Below are positions 34,387-43,191 of a stretch of 64,000 nucleotides of DNA, in pieces. This stretch comes from an uncultured Roseibium sp. (GTDB lineage: Bacteria; Pseudomonadota; Alphaproteobacteria; Rhizobiales; Stappiaceae): assembly GCF_947496995.1 (NCBI RefSeq), contig NZ_CANMFD010000004.1:124001-188000 (forward strand). The letters run 5' to 3'. The translations under genes and the position numbers were made by a program. A model generated the notes under the pieces. That model had not been told where the DNA came from. It made no database searches and saw only the letters and a program-made list of their open reading frames with translations. Within the stretch, counting starts at the first letter, position 1. Each line of letters begins with the position of its first letter.

Positions 34387-35262
34387 ATGACACTTGAACC
34401 TCTGTGCGATTGGGACGACGCCTTCGCCAACATGAAGCATGTGGCCAACTCCGGCGAGTTGCCCCCCTTCTGGACCGCCCGGGCCGCAGCCTACAGGGCC
34501 GACCTGCAGGCAGGCGGGCAGCGGCTGGACCTGGACATCGCCTATGGTGACCATCCGCGGGAAAAATTCGACATCGTCTGGCCGGACGGCACCCCTCAGG
34601 GACTTGCCGTCTTTGTTCACGGCGGCTTCTGGATGCGGCTGGAAAAGGGGCACTGGACGGATTTCGCGGAAGGTGCGCGGGCAATGGGCTGGGCCGTATG
34701 TCTGCCCAGCTACACCCTGGCCCCGGAAGCCCGCATCCACGAGATCACAGCCCAGATCGGCCGGGCGATTTCAACCGCTGCCGGGCTGGTAGACGGCCCC
34801 ATCCGCTTGTCCGGGCACTCGGCCGGCGGTCACCTTGCAACGCGCATGCTGTGCTCCGACACCCCGCTGCCGGGCGCCGTGTTCAAACGCATTGCCCATA
34901 CCCTTTCTATCAGCGGTCTTCATGACCTGCGCCCGCTGCTGCACACCGAGATGAACCGGACACTCAACCTGGATCTCGAGGAGGCGCGCGCCGAAAGCGC
35001 GGTTCTGGCGCAACCGGCGGCAGCCGCGCCCCTGACCTGCTGGGTCGGAGGCGGTGAACGCCCCGAATTCATCCGCCAGACCCGCCTCCTCACCGACATG
35101 TGGGCAGGACTGGACGTTCCGGTACGCTGCGAAATTGAAGGCGATCACAACCACTTCACGATCATTGAAGGTCTCAGGGAACCGGACTCGCCGATCACGA
35201 CGGCCTTTGTCGGCCCGTTTCAGCAGGCCCGGCCGCAGCACGAAGCTGGTGCGGACGCATGA
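34387..35262 (+). CDS. Alpha/beta hydrolase, arylformamidase (kynurenine formamidase)-like
   Basis: The 291-aa protein has the oxyanion motif HGGFW (78-82) and the nucleophile elbow GHSAGG (143-148, Ser145), with His in the EGDHNHF region as the likely catalytic base. This combination is typical of arylformamidases, which cut N-formyl bonds, and related esterases. It is placed between two cupin genes and ahead of a flavin monooxygenase, so it may hydrolyse a product of ring cleavage. The true substrate is unknown. Confidence 0.85.
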   Translation: MTLEPLCDWDDAFANMKHVANSGELPPFWTARAAAYRADLQAGGQRLDLDIAYGDHPREKFDIVWPDGTPQGLAVFVHGGFWMRLEKGHWTDFAEGARAMGWAVCLPSYTLAPEARIHEITAQIGRAISTAAGLVDGPIRLSGHSAGGHLATRMLCSDTPLPGAVFKRIAHTLSISGLHDLRPLLHTEMNRTLNLDLEEARAESAVLAQPAAAAPLTCWVGGGERPEFIRQTRLLTDMWAGLDVPVRCEIEGDHNHFTIIEGLREPDSPITTAFVGPFQQARPQHEAGADA

Positions 35263-35317
35263 CTATCAAACTTCAGGTTCCCGATATTCAGGCTCCTGAG
35301 AGACGGAGGAAACAGAA

Positions 35318-35782
35318 ATGACCGCCATGGCTCCCGGTATCGTCAAATCCCGTGACAGTCTCGACGAGATACGCTGGAACATTCTGGGCCAGACCTATGT
35401 GCCCAAGCAGATGACCGAGGAATGCTTTTCCTGGCACGCGACCCTGCCCCCGGGAACCTTTGTGCCGCCGCATATCCATCCGGACCAGGACGAATTTCTC
35501 TATATTCTCGAAGGCCGCTTCGATTTCCTTCTCGACGGGCAGGAAGCCGTCGGCGAGCCCGGAGATCTTGTCAAACTGCCACGCGGCATCCCGCACGGCA
35601 TTTTCAACAAGTCCGAAAGCACGATCAAGACGCTTTTCTGGGTCACCCCGAGCGCGCAGCTCTATGATCTCTTCTGGGCGCTTCACAACCTGGGACCCGA
35701 GGCCGATCCGGCCGAGATCGTTGCCGTCTCCGCCGCCCACGCCATCGATTTTCTCCCCCCGGAAGAAGAGGCCGCACAGTGA
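35318..35782 (+). CDS. Cupin domain protein, second of two sister cupins
   Basis: The 154-aa single-domain cupin has motif 1 HIHPDQDEFLYILEG with His52, His54 and Glu59, and motif 2 PRGIPHGIFN with His93. It shares length, motif layout and many residues with the cupin at 33940. GGAGG upstream (near 35305) supports the ATG at 35318. The stop overlaps the flavin monooxygenase start by 4 bp, so the two are coupled and probably act on consecutive steps. The natural reaction is unknown. Confidence 0.9.
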   Translation: MTAMAPGIVKSRDSLDEIRWNILGQTYVPKQMTEECFSWHATLPPGTFVPPHIHPDQDEFLYILEGRFDFLLDGQEAVGEPGDLVKLPRGIPHGIFNKSESTIKTLFWVTPSAQLYDLFWALHNLGPEADPAEIVAVSAAHAIDFLPPEEEAAQ

Positions 35783-37014
35783 CTGTCCTGATCGCAGGCG
35801 CAGGGATTGGCGGGCTGACCACTGCCTTGATGCTGCACAAGCGGGGCATCCGGGCACAGGTCGTGGAACAGGCCCCGGAAGTCCGCGAGGTCGGGGTCGG
35901 CATCAACACCCTGCCCCATTCCATCGCCGAGCTTGCCGAACTCGGCCTGCTGGAGCGGCTGGACGAGATCGGGCTGCGCACCAGGGAGCTGCGCTATCTG
36001 ACGCGCATCGGCCAGGAGGTCTGGCGAGAACCGCGCGGGCTTCATGCCGGCCACGAACACCCTCAGTTTTCCATCCACCGCGGCCGGCTGCAGAAGATGC
36101 TTTACGATGCGGCGGTCGAACGCATGGGACCGGACGCCGTCCTGACCGGGCGGCGCCTGTCCGGGTTCGTGCAGGACGAGGCCGGTGTCACCGCACATTT
36201 CACCAACACCATCGACGGTGTCGGATCGAGCACGATACGCGCCGAGGTGCTGATCTGCGCGGACGGCATTCACAGCGTCGGCCGGCGCAGGTTCTATCCG
36301 GACGAGGGTGTACCAAGCTGGGCCGGTGTCGTCATGTGGCGCGGCGCGGCCGAATGGCCTGTCTGGGAGGATGGCGAGACCATGGCCATCGCCGGCGGTC
36401 TGAGCGGGAAACTGGTGCTTTATCCAATCGCGCCCGCCAAAGATGGACGGCAGTTGATGAACTGGGTGGTGAACGTGCGCATGGCCGATGCCTCCGTCTC
36501 GCCACCGCCGCCCGAAAGCTGGTCGAAGCAGGCGTCCCTTGCCAAGGTGCTGCCCTATGCAAAGCGGTTCAACGTGCCCGGCATCGACCTTGAAGCACTC
36601 GTTCGCGCCAGCGGAACGATCTTCGAGTATCCGATGGCCGACCGCGATCCGCTGCCGCGCTGGACGCACGGGCGGGTGACCCTGCTGGGAGACGCGGCGC
36701 ACCCGATGTATCCGGTGGGATCGAACGGCGCGGCTCAGGCGATTCTGGATGCACGCTGCCTTGCCGACGAACTGGCCGCTGCGGAGCACCCGCGCGAAGC
36801 ACTTTACCGCTACGAAAAGGAACGCTTGCCCAAGACCGCCGAGGTGGTACGTACCAACCGGATCGGCGGACCCGAGCGCGTGATCGACGAGGTCGAGAAG
36901 CTGAGCCCGCGTCGTTTTGACAACGTGGACGACATTTTGGGATATGAAGATCGCAAGGCGATTGTCAAAGGCTACGCAAAGATGGCCGGTTTCGCCACAA
37001 GGGAGGATCCCTGA
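35779..37014 (+). CDS. FAD-dependent aromatic monooxygenase (PhzS / salicylate hydroxylase-like)
   Basis: The 411-aa enzyme binds FAD through GAGIGG (residues 7-12) and has the group A monooxygenase motif GDAAHPMYPVGSNGA (about 306-320). Its EVGVGINTLPHS opening resembles PhzS-type flavin-dependent oxidoreductases, which hydroxylate an aromatic ring using NAD(P)H and oxygen. It is coupled to the second cupin gene (ATGA overlap) and 117 bp ahead of an ABC binding protein. Together with two cupins and the formamidase-like hydrolase it defines a candidate aromatic or heteroaromatic breakdown pathway. Confidence 0.92.
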   Translation: MTVLIAGAGIGGLTTALMLHKRGIRAQVVEQAPEVREVGVGINTLPHSIAELAELGLLERLDEIGLRTRELRYLTRIGQEVWREPRGLHAGHEHPQFSIHRGRLQKMLYDAAVERMGPDAVLTGRRLSGFVQDEAGVTAHFTNTIDGVGSSTIRAEVLICADGIHSVGRRRFYPDEGVPSWAGVVMWRGAAEWPVWEDGETMAIAGGLSGKLVLYPIAPAKDGRQLMNWVVNVRMADASVSPPPPESWSKQASLAKVLPYAKRFNVPGIDLEALVRASGTIFEYPMADRDPLPRWTHGRVTLLGDAAHPMYPVGSNGAAQAILDARCLADELAAAEHPREALYRYEKERLPKTAEVVRTNRIGGPERVIDEVEKLSPRRFDNVDDILGYEDRKAIVKGYAKMAGFATREDP

Positions 37015-37131
37015 CCGCAAACAAGGATCAAGGGTCCCAACGGGGCTACGGGAACATAAAAACGCTAAGACATCCCGGAAACTCTGAAAAACCGCAGTTC
37101 AACCAACCCCGGAGGGGGGACAAGAGGAAAA

Positions 37132-38319
37132 ATGATTATGAAAGCAGAGGCGAAAACAACGATTGCGAAGCTGGCGGCGGCATTGATAACAAGCACCGCG
37201 CTTTGTACGGCTGCCCTTGCCGAGGAGGTCAAGATCGGGATGGTCGTGACCCTGTCCGGCCCGCCGGCCGCGCTCGGCCAGCAGATCGTCGACGGTTTCC
37301 AGCTCGCGTTGGACCAGAACGACGGCAAGCTGGGCGGCCAGGACGTCACCCTGATCGTCGAGGACGACGAACTCAAGCCTGACGTGGCTCTGCTCAAGGC
37401 AAAGTCGCTGGTGGAACGTGACGAAGTCGACTTTGTCGTCGGAACCGTCTTTTCGAACATGCTTCAGGCAATCTTCAAGCCGGTGATCCAGTCCGATACC
37501 TTTTTGATCAGCCCGAATGCCGGACCGTCGACCTTCGCCGGAAAGAACTGCAATCCCTATTTCTTCGTCACCTCCTACCAGAACAACCAGAATGCCGAGG
37601 TGAGCGGCATGATTGCCAATGAGGAAGGCTTCGAGAAAGTCGTCCTCATGGTGCCCAACTACCAGGCCGGACGCGACAACGTTGCCGGTTACAAGCAGAC
37701 CTTCAAGGGCACCGTGGCGGACGAGATCTTCACGCCTCTCGGCCATCAGGATTTCTCCTCCGAGCTGGCACAGATCTCCACCTCGGGCGCGAACGCGCTC
37801 TTCACCTTCATGCCCGGCGGCATGGGCGTGCGTCTCGTCAAGCAGTTCGAGGCTGCGGGCCTTGGCGACAGCATCGAGTTCACGTCGGTCTTCACGACCG
37901 ATGAAACCACCCTGCCAGGGCAGCAGGACGCTGCTGTCGGCTTCCTGTCCGCCGGTGCCTGGGCGCCGGACATGAAGAACGACGCCAATCAGGCCTTCGT
38001 CTCGGCCTTCGAGGAGAAATACGGCTATGTTCCGGGCTCCTACGCCGCCCAGTCCTATGACACGGCCAACCTGATTGCCAGCGCCCTGGAAAAGACCGGC
38101 GGCGACATGAGCGACAAGGACGCCACGCGCGCAGCGCTCGAGGCAGCGGATTTCACTTCCGTGCGCGGGTCTTTCGCCTTCAGCAACAACCACTACCCCG
38201 TTCAGGACTTCCATCTGCTTGAAGTGGCGAAGCGGGACGACGGCAAGTTCTGGACGACAGCCAAGCGGACGGTCGTCACCGACTATGCCGACAGCTTCCA
38301 TGCCGAGTGCAAAATGTAG
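37132..38319 (+). CDS. ABC transporter substrate-binding protein, Liv type
   Basis: The 395-aa periplasmic binding protein has a signal peptide (residues 1-30, ending CTAALA before EEVKIGM). The type I fold opens with IGMVVTLSGPPAALGQQIVDG, as in LivJ-like proteins that bind amino acids, amides or aromatic acids. AAGAGGAAAA precedes the ATG at 37132; ATG 37138 is an alternative. It heads a five-gene ABC importer following the catabolic genes, so the ligand is probably the cluster's substrate rather than a branched-chain amino acid. Confidence 0.93.
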   Translation: MIMKAEAKTTIAKLAAALITSTALCTAALAEEVKIGMVVTLSGPPAALGQQIVDGFQLALDQNDGKLGGQDVTLIVEDDELKPDVALLKAKSLVERDEVDFVVGTVFSNMLQAIFKPVIQSDTFLISPNAGPSTFAGKNCNPYFFVTSYQNNQNAEVSGMIANEEGFEKVVLMVPNYQAGRDNVAGYKQTFKGTVADEIFTPLGHQDFSSELAQISTSGANALFTFMPGGMGVRLVKQFEAAGLGDSIEFTSVFTTDETTLPGQQDAAVGFLSAGAWAPDMKNDANQAFVSAFEEKYGYVPGSYAAQSYDTANLIASALEKTGGDMSDKDATRAALEAADFTSVRGSFAFSNNHYPVQDFHLLEVAKRDDGKFWTTAKRTVVTDYADSFHAECKM

Positions 38320-38382
38320 GAAGCAGATCGCGCCCGCCCCGACCTGGGGCGGGCGCATCCGATCCATGAAAAGGCTGACGCG

Positions 38383-39309
38383 GTGTCACTGACCCTCCTT
38401 CTCATCCAGTGCCTGAACGGACTCCAGTACGGTACGCTCCTGTTTCTGATCGCAGCCGGGCTCACGCTTGTCTTCGGGGTCATGGGGTTCATCAACCTGG
38501 CCCATGGCGTACAATACATGGTGGGGGCCTATCTGGTTTTCGCCTTCCACCAGTTGACCGGCAGCTTTGCCGCTGCGGTGGTGCTTTCCCTCGCCGCCGC
38601 GCTCTTGCTCGGCCTGCTGCTGGAATATTTCATTTTCCGGCATCTCTACGGACGCGATCATCTGTCCCAGGTGCTGGCGACGTTCGGGATCATCATCTTT
38701 CTCAATGAACTGGCCAAGGTCATCTTCGGTCCGGGCACGCTGACAATCGAACCTCCGGAATTCCTGGCCGGATCGATCCAGCTGACAGAACAGCTGCGCT
38801 ATCCGGTGTATCGCTTCGTGACGATCCTGGCCGGGCTCGCCGTTGCCGCCCTGCTCTACATCACCGTGACCCGGACCCGGGTGGGCATGCTGATCCGTGC
38901 CGGCGCGACAACGCCGGAAATGGTGTCCGCACTGGGGGTCAACGTCAAGAAACTGTTCATGATCGTCTTCGGCGTCGGAGCGATGCTGGCCGGTTTTGCC
39001 GGCGTGATCGCCGCACCGATCTTCGCCATCGAACCCGGCATGGGAGACAATATCCTGATCATTGCTTTCGTGGTCATCATCATCGGCGGCATCGGATCGA
39101 TCCGGGGCGTATTTCTGGCCGCTCTCATGGTCGGCCTCTTCGATACGCTCGGGCGCACACTCCTGACCGAGGGGCTGGAGCTGGTGTTCCCGCCCTCCTT
39201 TTCCAATCAGGTCGGGCCGGCGCTGGCCTCGATGCTCATCTACATCCTGATGGCCGCCATCCTGGTCGTACGCCCTCAAGGTCTGCTGCCCGCGAAGGGG
39301 GCCGCATGA
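38383..39309 (+). CDS. ABC transporter permease, LivH type
   Basis: The 308-aa inner-membrane permease starts at a GTG (38383). It opens LIQCLNGLQYGTLLFLIAAG and has GVMGFINLAHGVQYMVGAY, the LivH family N-terminal pattern. The cytoplasmic loop near residues 165-205 (TRTRVGMLIRAGATTPEMVSALGVN) is the site that touches the ATPases. The stop overlaps the next permease by 4 bases. Confidence 0.95.
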   Translation: MSLTLLLIQCLNGLQYGTLLFLIAAGLTLVFGVMGFINLAHGVQYMVGAYLVFAFHQLTGSFAAAVVLSLAAALLLGLLLEYFIFRHLYGRDHLSQVLATFGIIIFLNELAKVIFGPGTLTIEPPEFLAGSIQLTEQLRYPVYRFVTILAGLAVAALLYITVTRTRVGMLIRAGATTPEMVSALGVNVKKLFMIVFGVGAMLAGFAGVIAAPIFAIEPGMGDNILIIAFVVIIIGGIGSIRGVFLAALMVGLFDTLGRTLLTEGLELVFPPSFSNQVGPALASMLIYILMAAILVVRPQGLLPAKGAA

Positions 39310-40292
39310 TCCGCGTGGACCGCAGCTTCCTGCTCATGGCGCTGATCTTCGCGCTTCTGCTTGCCGCCCCGTTCGTCCTGCCGTTGGTCGGCCAGACCTA
39401 CCTGCTGAGCCTGCTGATCAAGGCAATGCTGCTGGCGATCGCGGCAATCTCGCTCGATCTTCTGATCGGTCAGGGCGGGATGATCAGCCTGGGCCATGCG
39501 GCCTTTGTGGCCATTGGCGCCTATACAGCGGCCATCGGTCTGGAAAGCGGCATCGAGAACATCCTGGTTCTGCTGCTTCTGGCGCTTCTGGTCTCCGGTC
39601 TCTTTGCCCTGATCACCGGCGCGCTGGCGCTCAGGACATCCGGCGTCTACTTCCTGATGATCACGCTCGCCTTCGGCCAGATGACCTATTTCACGCTGAC
39701 CTCCCTTGCCCCCTATGGCGGGGACGACGGCCTGACGCTCTGGTCGATGGCAACCCTTTTCGGCAGCGACGTGGTCCAGAGCGGCGGCCACCTCTATCTT
39801 GTGGTTCTGCTGACCCTGCTGCTCGTGTGGTGGGGCGTGCACCGTCTCGGCGAGTCCCGGTTCGGCAGGGTGCTGCGGGCCGCGCGCGACAATCCCGAAC
39901 GAACGGAGATCATAGGCTTTTCTGTCTTCCGCTACCGGCTGACCGCCTATGTCATCGCCGGAATGATCGCCGCCGTATCCGGGCTGCTGACAATGCAGCA
40001 TGCGGAATTTGTCAGCCCCGCACTGGCGGCCTGGCAGCGTTCCGGAGATCTTCTTGTGGTCGTGGTCCTGGGAGGCCTCGGAACCCGCAGCGGCGCACTT
40101 CTGGGAGCGTTCTTCCTTGTGATCGTGGAGGAAGTGCTCGGTTCCTTCATTCACGAATGGCGGCTGATCTACGGCCCGCTGCTGGTGCTTCTGGCGCTTC
40201 ATGCAAAGGGAGGGCTGAGCCACCTGCTGCTGCCGGTGACGGCACCCGCGAGAACCGACGCACCCCGCACAAGCGAGGACCATGCGTCATGA
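39306..40292 (+). CDS. ABC transporter permease, LivM type
   Basis: The 328-aa permease has about ten membrane helices, with SLDLLIGQGGMISLGHAAF in the first third, typical of LivM. The ATPase-contact loop RAARDNPERTEIIGFSVFRY (about 193-212) matches the family. It is translationally coupled to both flanking genes and pairs with LivH to form the import channel. Confidence 0.95.
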   Translation: MIRVDRSFLLMALIFALLLAAPFVLPLVGQTYLLSLLIKAMLLAIAAISLDLLIGQGGMISLGHAAFVAIGAYTAAIGLESGIENILVLLLLALLVSGLFALITGALALRTSGVYFLMITLAFGQMTYFTLTSLAPYGGDDGLTLWSMATLFGSDVVQSGGHLYLVVLLTLLLVWWGVHRLGESRFGRVLRAARDNPERTEIIGFSVFRYRLTAYVIAGMIAAVSGLLTMQHAEFVSPALAAWQRSGDLLVVVVLGGLGTRSGALLGAFFLVIVEEVLGSFIHEWRLIYGPLLVLLALHAKGGLSHLLLPVTAPARTDAPRTSEDHAS

Positions 40293-41035
40293 ATGCGCTG
40301 GAAATCCGCAATCTGAACAAGTATTTCGGTGCGCTGCATGTCAGCAGGAACATCTCGCTGTCCGTGCCCGAAGGCCAGTGCCACGCGCTCATCGGACCGA
40401 ACGGCGCGGGCAAGACGACCCTGATCCACCAGATCTCCGGCGTCCTGCACGCCGATTCCGGCGAAGTCGTTCTCGCCGGCCAGGACATCACCACCAGAAA
40501 GACATGGCAACGCGCCCAGGCGGGCCTCGGACGCACGTTTCAGCTGACCTCGGTCCTGCCGTCCTTCTCCGTTCTGGAGAACGTGGCCCTGGCCGTGCAG
40601 GCCAGGTCCGGGTCGAGCTTCCGCTTCTTCCGCCCGGCCGCACAGGAGAAGGACCTGAACGAAGCAGCCATCGAGACGCTCGAACGCCTCAACATGGCGG
40701 ACCGGGCCCATGTGCCTGCCGATGATCTATCGCACGGGGAAAGGCGCCTTCTCGAACTTGCCATCGCCCTGGCGGGTGCACCGGGTTTCCTGCTTCTGGA
40801 CGAACCCATGGCCGGCCTCGGCCGGGTGGAGAGCGCGATGCTGATCGACATACTGGCCGACCTGCGCCGCTCGATCCCGATGCTGCTGGTGGAACACGAC
40901 ATGGATGCCATCTTCCAGCTTGCGGATACGGTGTCGGTGCTGGTCGACGGACAGATCGTGGCACAGGGCGCCCCGGAAGACGTGCGAAACGACCCGGCGG
41001 CCAAGGCGGCCTATCTCGGAGACACCGGACAATGA
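40289..41035 (+). CDS. ABC transporter ATP-binding protein, LivG type
   Basis: The 248-aa ATPase has Walker A GPNGAGKT (36-43), a signature LSHGERRLLELA, and Walker B LLLDEPMAGL. The frame is open far upstream, but ATG 40289 (MNALEIRNLNKYFGAL) overlaps the LivM stop by 4 bp and matches LivG starts. The signature has Ser-His-Gly in place of Ser-Gly-Gly, a variant seen in LivG-like proteins. It powers uptake with the LivF partner. Confidence 0.95.
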   Translation: MNALEIRNLNKYFGALHVSRNISLSVPEGQCHALIGPNGAGKTTLIHQISGVLHADSGEVVLAGQDITTRKTWQRAQAGLGRTFQLTSVLPSFSVLENVALAVQARSGSSFRFFRPAAQEKDLNEAAIETLERLNMADRAHVPADDLSHGERRLLELAIALAGAPGFLLLDEPMAGLGRVESAMLIDILADLRRSIPMLLVEHDMDAIFQLADTVSVLVDGQIVAQGAPEDVRNDPAAKAAYLGDTGQ

Positions 41036-41733
41036 CCACTCTCCTGAGCGTTTCCGATCTGCATGCAGGCTACGGGCGCGCCGAAGTTCTATTCGGGATC
41101 GATCTCGATCTGACCGAAGGCCAAGTGACCACGCTCATGGGCCGCAACGGCATGGGAAAATCCACCACCGTCCGGTGCCTGATGGGTCTCCTGAAGCCCG
41201 GAAAGGGCCGGATTCTTGTGAAGGGCGAGGACCTGACCGGGGAACCACCCTACCGGATCGCCCAGGCGGGACTGGGGCTGGTGCCGGAGGGACGGCTGGT
41301 CTTCCCGTCTCTTACCGTCAGCGAAAACCTGCGCGCCACGGCGCGTCCGGCGCCCGGTGGATGGACGGAAGACAAGGTCTTCGACGCCTTCCCCCGCCTG
41401 GCGGAGCGCAGACGCAACCTCGGCTTCCAGTTGTCGGGAGGCGAGCAACAGATGCTGGCCATCGGACGCGCCCTGATGACCAACCCTGACCTCCTGATCC
41501 TGGACGAGGCCACCGAAGGACTGGCACCGCTGATCCGCGAGGAAATCTGGTCCATGCTCGCCCGCCTGAAGGCAAGCGGTCTCTCGATACTCCTGATCGA
41601 CAAGAACCTCGACGAACTCTCCAGGATTTCCGACCGGTACTATGTGATCGAAAAGGGCGAAATCGTCTGGAGCGGCACCGCCGAAGCCTTTGAAGCCAAC
41701 CGGGCACACGTGGAGCAGTATCTGCATTTGTGA
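41032..41733 (+). CDS. ABC transporter ATP-binding protein, LivF type
   Basis: The 233-aa ATPase has Walker A GRNGMGKST, signature LSGGEQQMLAIGRAL and Walker B LLILDEATEGLAP, typical of LivF. It overlaps LivG by 4 bp and ends the importer operon, 74 bp before the convergent glycosyltransferase. I saw no hairpin terminator in that gap. Confidence 0.95.
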   Translation: MTTLLSVSDLHAGYGRAEVLFGIDLDLTEGQVTTLMGRNGMGKSTTVRCLMGLLKPGKGRILVKGEDLTGEPPYRIAQAGLGLVPEGRLVFPSLTVSENLRATARPAPGGWTEDKVFDAFPRLAERRRNLGFQLSGGEQQMLAIGRALMTNPDLLILDEATEGLAPLIREEIWSMLARLKASGLSILLIDKNLDELSRISDRYYVIEKGEIVWSGTAEAFEANRAHVEQYLHL

Positions 41734-41807
41734 GACGGATCTGCGAGATTGCAGTCTGACGGACTGCCACGACCCGCAGGCACAGCCCGTACGTCTCGTC
41801 GGCCTTC

Positions 41808-42674
41808 CTATGCCCTGTCCGCATTCGCCAGCATATGATCGAACAGCCCGGAGTTGAGTGCCTCCGGCAAACCGCTTTGCGGGACAAGTTCCGTTCCGAC
41901 GAGCTCCCGCTCGTAGAGCCGTTCGATGTCGCTGGTGTCGACGGTCTGACCGTGCACAACAGATGCCAGCTTGGTCCTGAAGGCCTCCAGGCCGCCCATG
42001 GAGGAAAAATGCCATCCGGCGTCCGGGATGATTTTCACCGGCCGGCTGATGCCGGTGAGATTGTTGTTGCGGATCCTCAGAAATGGCTGGGCGAGAGCCG
42101 CCGGCACCCAGGATTTCTTTGTCATCCGCGCCTTTGTCCGGCGCAATTGCTGCGGCGTCGTCAGATACTTCTTTTCGATCATCCGTGAGCCGAGCAGCCA
42201 GCTTTTTCCCGGCATGATCCGGTTCAGGTGGTGCTTGTGAAGGCTCTGCTCGAACACCAGCAGCCTGCCCTTGTAAAGCCGGTCCCGCAGGACCTTCTCA
42301 AGCACCTCTTTCCGAACAATCTCGTCGACATCCGACACAAGGATCAGGTCGTCTTCTGCGCAGCTTTCCAGCGCCTGCGCGATGCAGTTGCGTTGATAGT
42401 TTTCCCGCTCCCAGTCCTTCTTGCGCCGGCTCTTGTAGACGCCCAGCGCCGGTGGCAGCTCATCGGGAAATTCGATCTGCAGATCGATGATCTTGTCGGC
42501 CCAGGGCGCGAAGCGCTCCCGGTTTTCAGCGAAGTAATACGGCTTGGCGCCGCCCCTCTGGGTCTGGTTCGCTTCCACCAGAACGAACTTGTCGACATAG
42601 TCGCCCATCTCCCGCAAACGCAGTTCCAGAAGATCGAATTCGTTGTGGAAGACAAAACAGTCGTAGAGCTTCAT
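41808..42674 (-). CDS. Glycosyltransferase family 17 protein
   Basis: The 288-aa protein opens MKLYDCFVFHNEFDLLELRL, the GT17 start, and has SDVDEI at 114-119, the metal-binding DxD-type motif. The family includes the enzyme that adds a bisecting N-acetylglucosamine; bacterial members have varied roles in surface sugars. An earlier in-frame ATG (42692) would add six residues and overlap the upstream gene. It follows a partial glycosyltransferase gene and the MscS gene on the same strand. Confidence 0.88.
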   Translation of the reverse strand: MKLYDCFVFHNEFDLLELRLREMGDYVDKFVLVEANQTQRGGAKPYYFAENRERFAPWADKIIDLQIEFPDELPPALGVYKSRRKKDWERENYQRNCIAQALESCAEDDLILVSDVDEIVRKEVLEKVLRDRLYKGRLLVFEQSLHKHHLNRIMPGKSWLLGSRMIEKKYLTTPQQLRRTKARMTKKSWVPAALAQPFLRIRNNNLTGISRPVKIIPDAGWHFSSMGGLEAFRTKLASVVHGQTVDTSDIERLYERELVGTELVPQSGLPEALNSGLFDHMLANADRA

Positions 42675-42676
42675 TT

Positions 42677-43150
42677 TCAAAGGCTTTTCCATAGCCGGAA
42701 TTTCGCCCGCATGGCTTTTTCCTGCAAAATCCGCTTTGCCTTGAACGGCAGCGGCAGTTCAAGATCTCCGGTCGGATATGCCCCGGACAGGAACACGGCG
42801 TCAAACCGGTTCATGACCGCTTCCGGGCGGCAGCATGCCACGCGCGCGCGCCCGTCCCTACCCGCAGGCACCGGAACCAGGGTCAGCGACCGCCTGAATT
42901 TCTCGACAACCGCGGGCGCGCTTTTGGCCTCGTCATAAAAAACCAGCGCCTCGTGACCAGGCAGTGCCTGTGTGCCGACAACATAATCGTGGAGCGCGAC
43001 GCTCATGCCGCGTTCGTTTATGGCGCCCGCCTGAAATCCAATCCGCATCCCGGCCCCGAGTTTCCAGATCCGTCGAGACCGATAAAGGATTTCACGCGGC
43101 AGGTCCATGGACAGCGGCGTAAACCGGGCCACGACCCCGAGCAAACGCAC
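42677..43150 (-). CDS. Partial glycosyltransferase-like protein
   Basis: The 157-aa product starts at GTG 43150, with GGAGGAG ending 6 bases upstream. Residues 35-90 (MRIGFQAGAINERGMSVALH, then DYVVGTQALPGHEALVFYDE) match the N-terminal part of a bacterial glycosyltransferase family whose members usually run to 300 aa or more. The rest of the catalytic region is missing, and the protein stops at KFRLWKSL, 2 bases before the GT17 start. It may be a decayed remnant or a short regulatory form. The function is unknown. Confidence 0.6.
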   Translation of the reverse strand: MRLLGVVARFTPLSMDLPREILYRSRRIWKLGAGMRIGFQAGAINERGMSVALHDYVVGTQALPGHEALVFYDEAKSAPAVVEKFRRSLTLVPVPAGRDGRARVACCRPEAVMNRFDAVFLSGAYPTGDLELPLPFKAKRILQEKAMRAKFRLWKSL

Positions 43151-43191
43151 GCTTTCTCCTCCGGAATCCGTCGCGCCTGAAAGGGAGAAAG

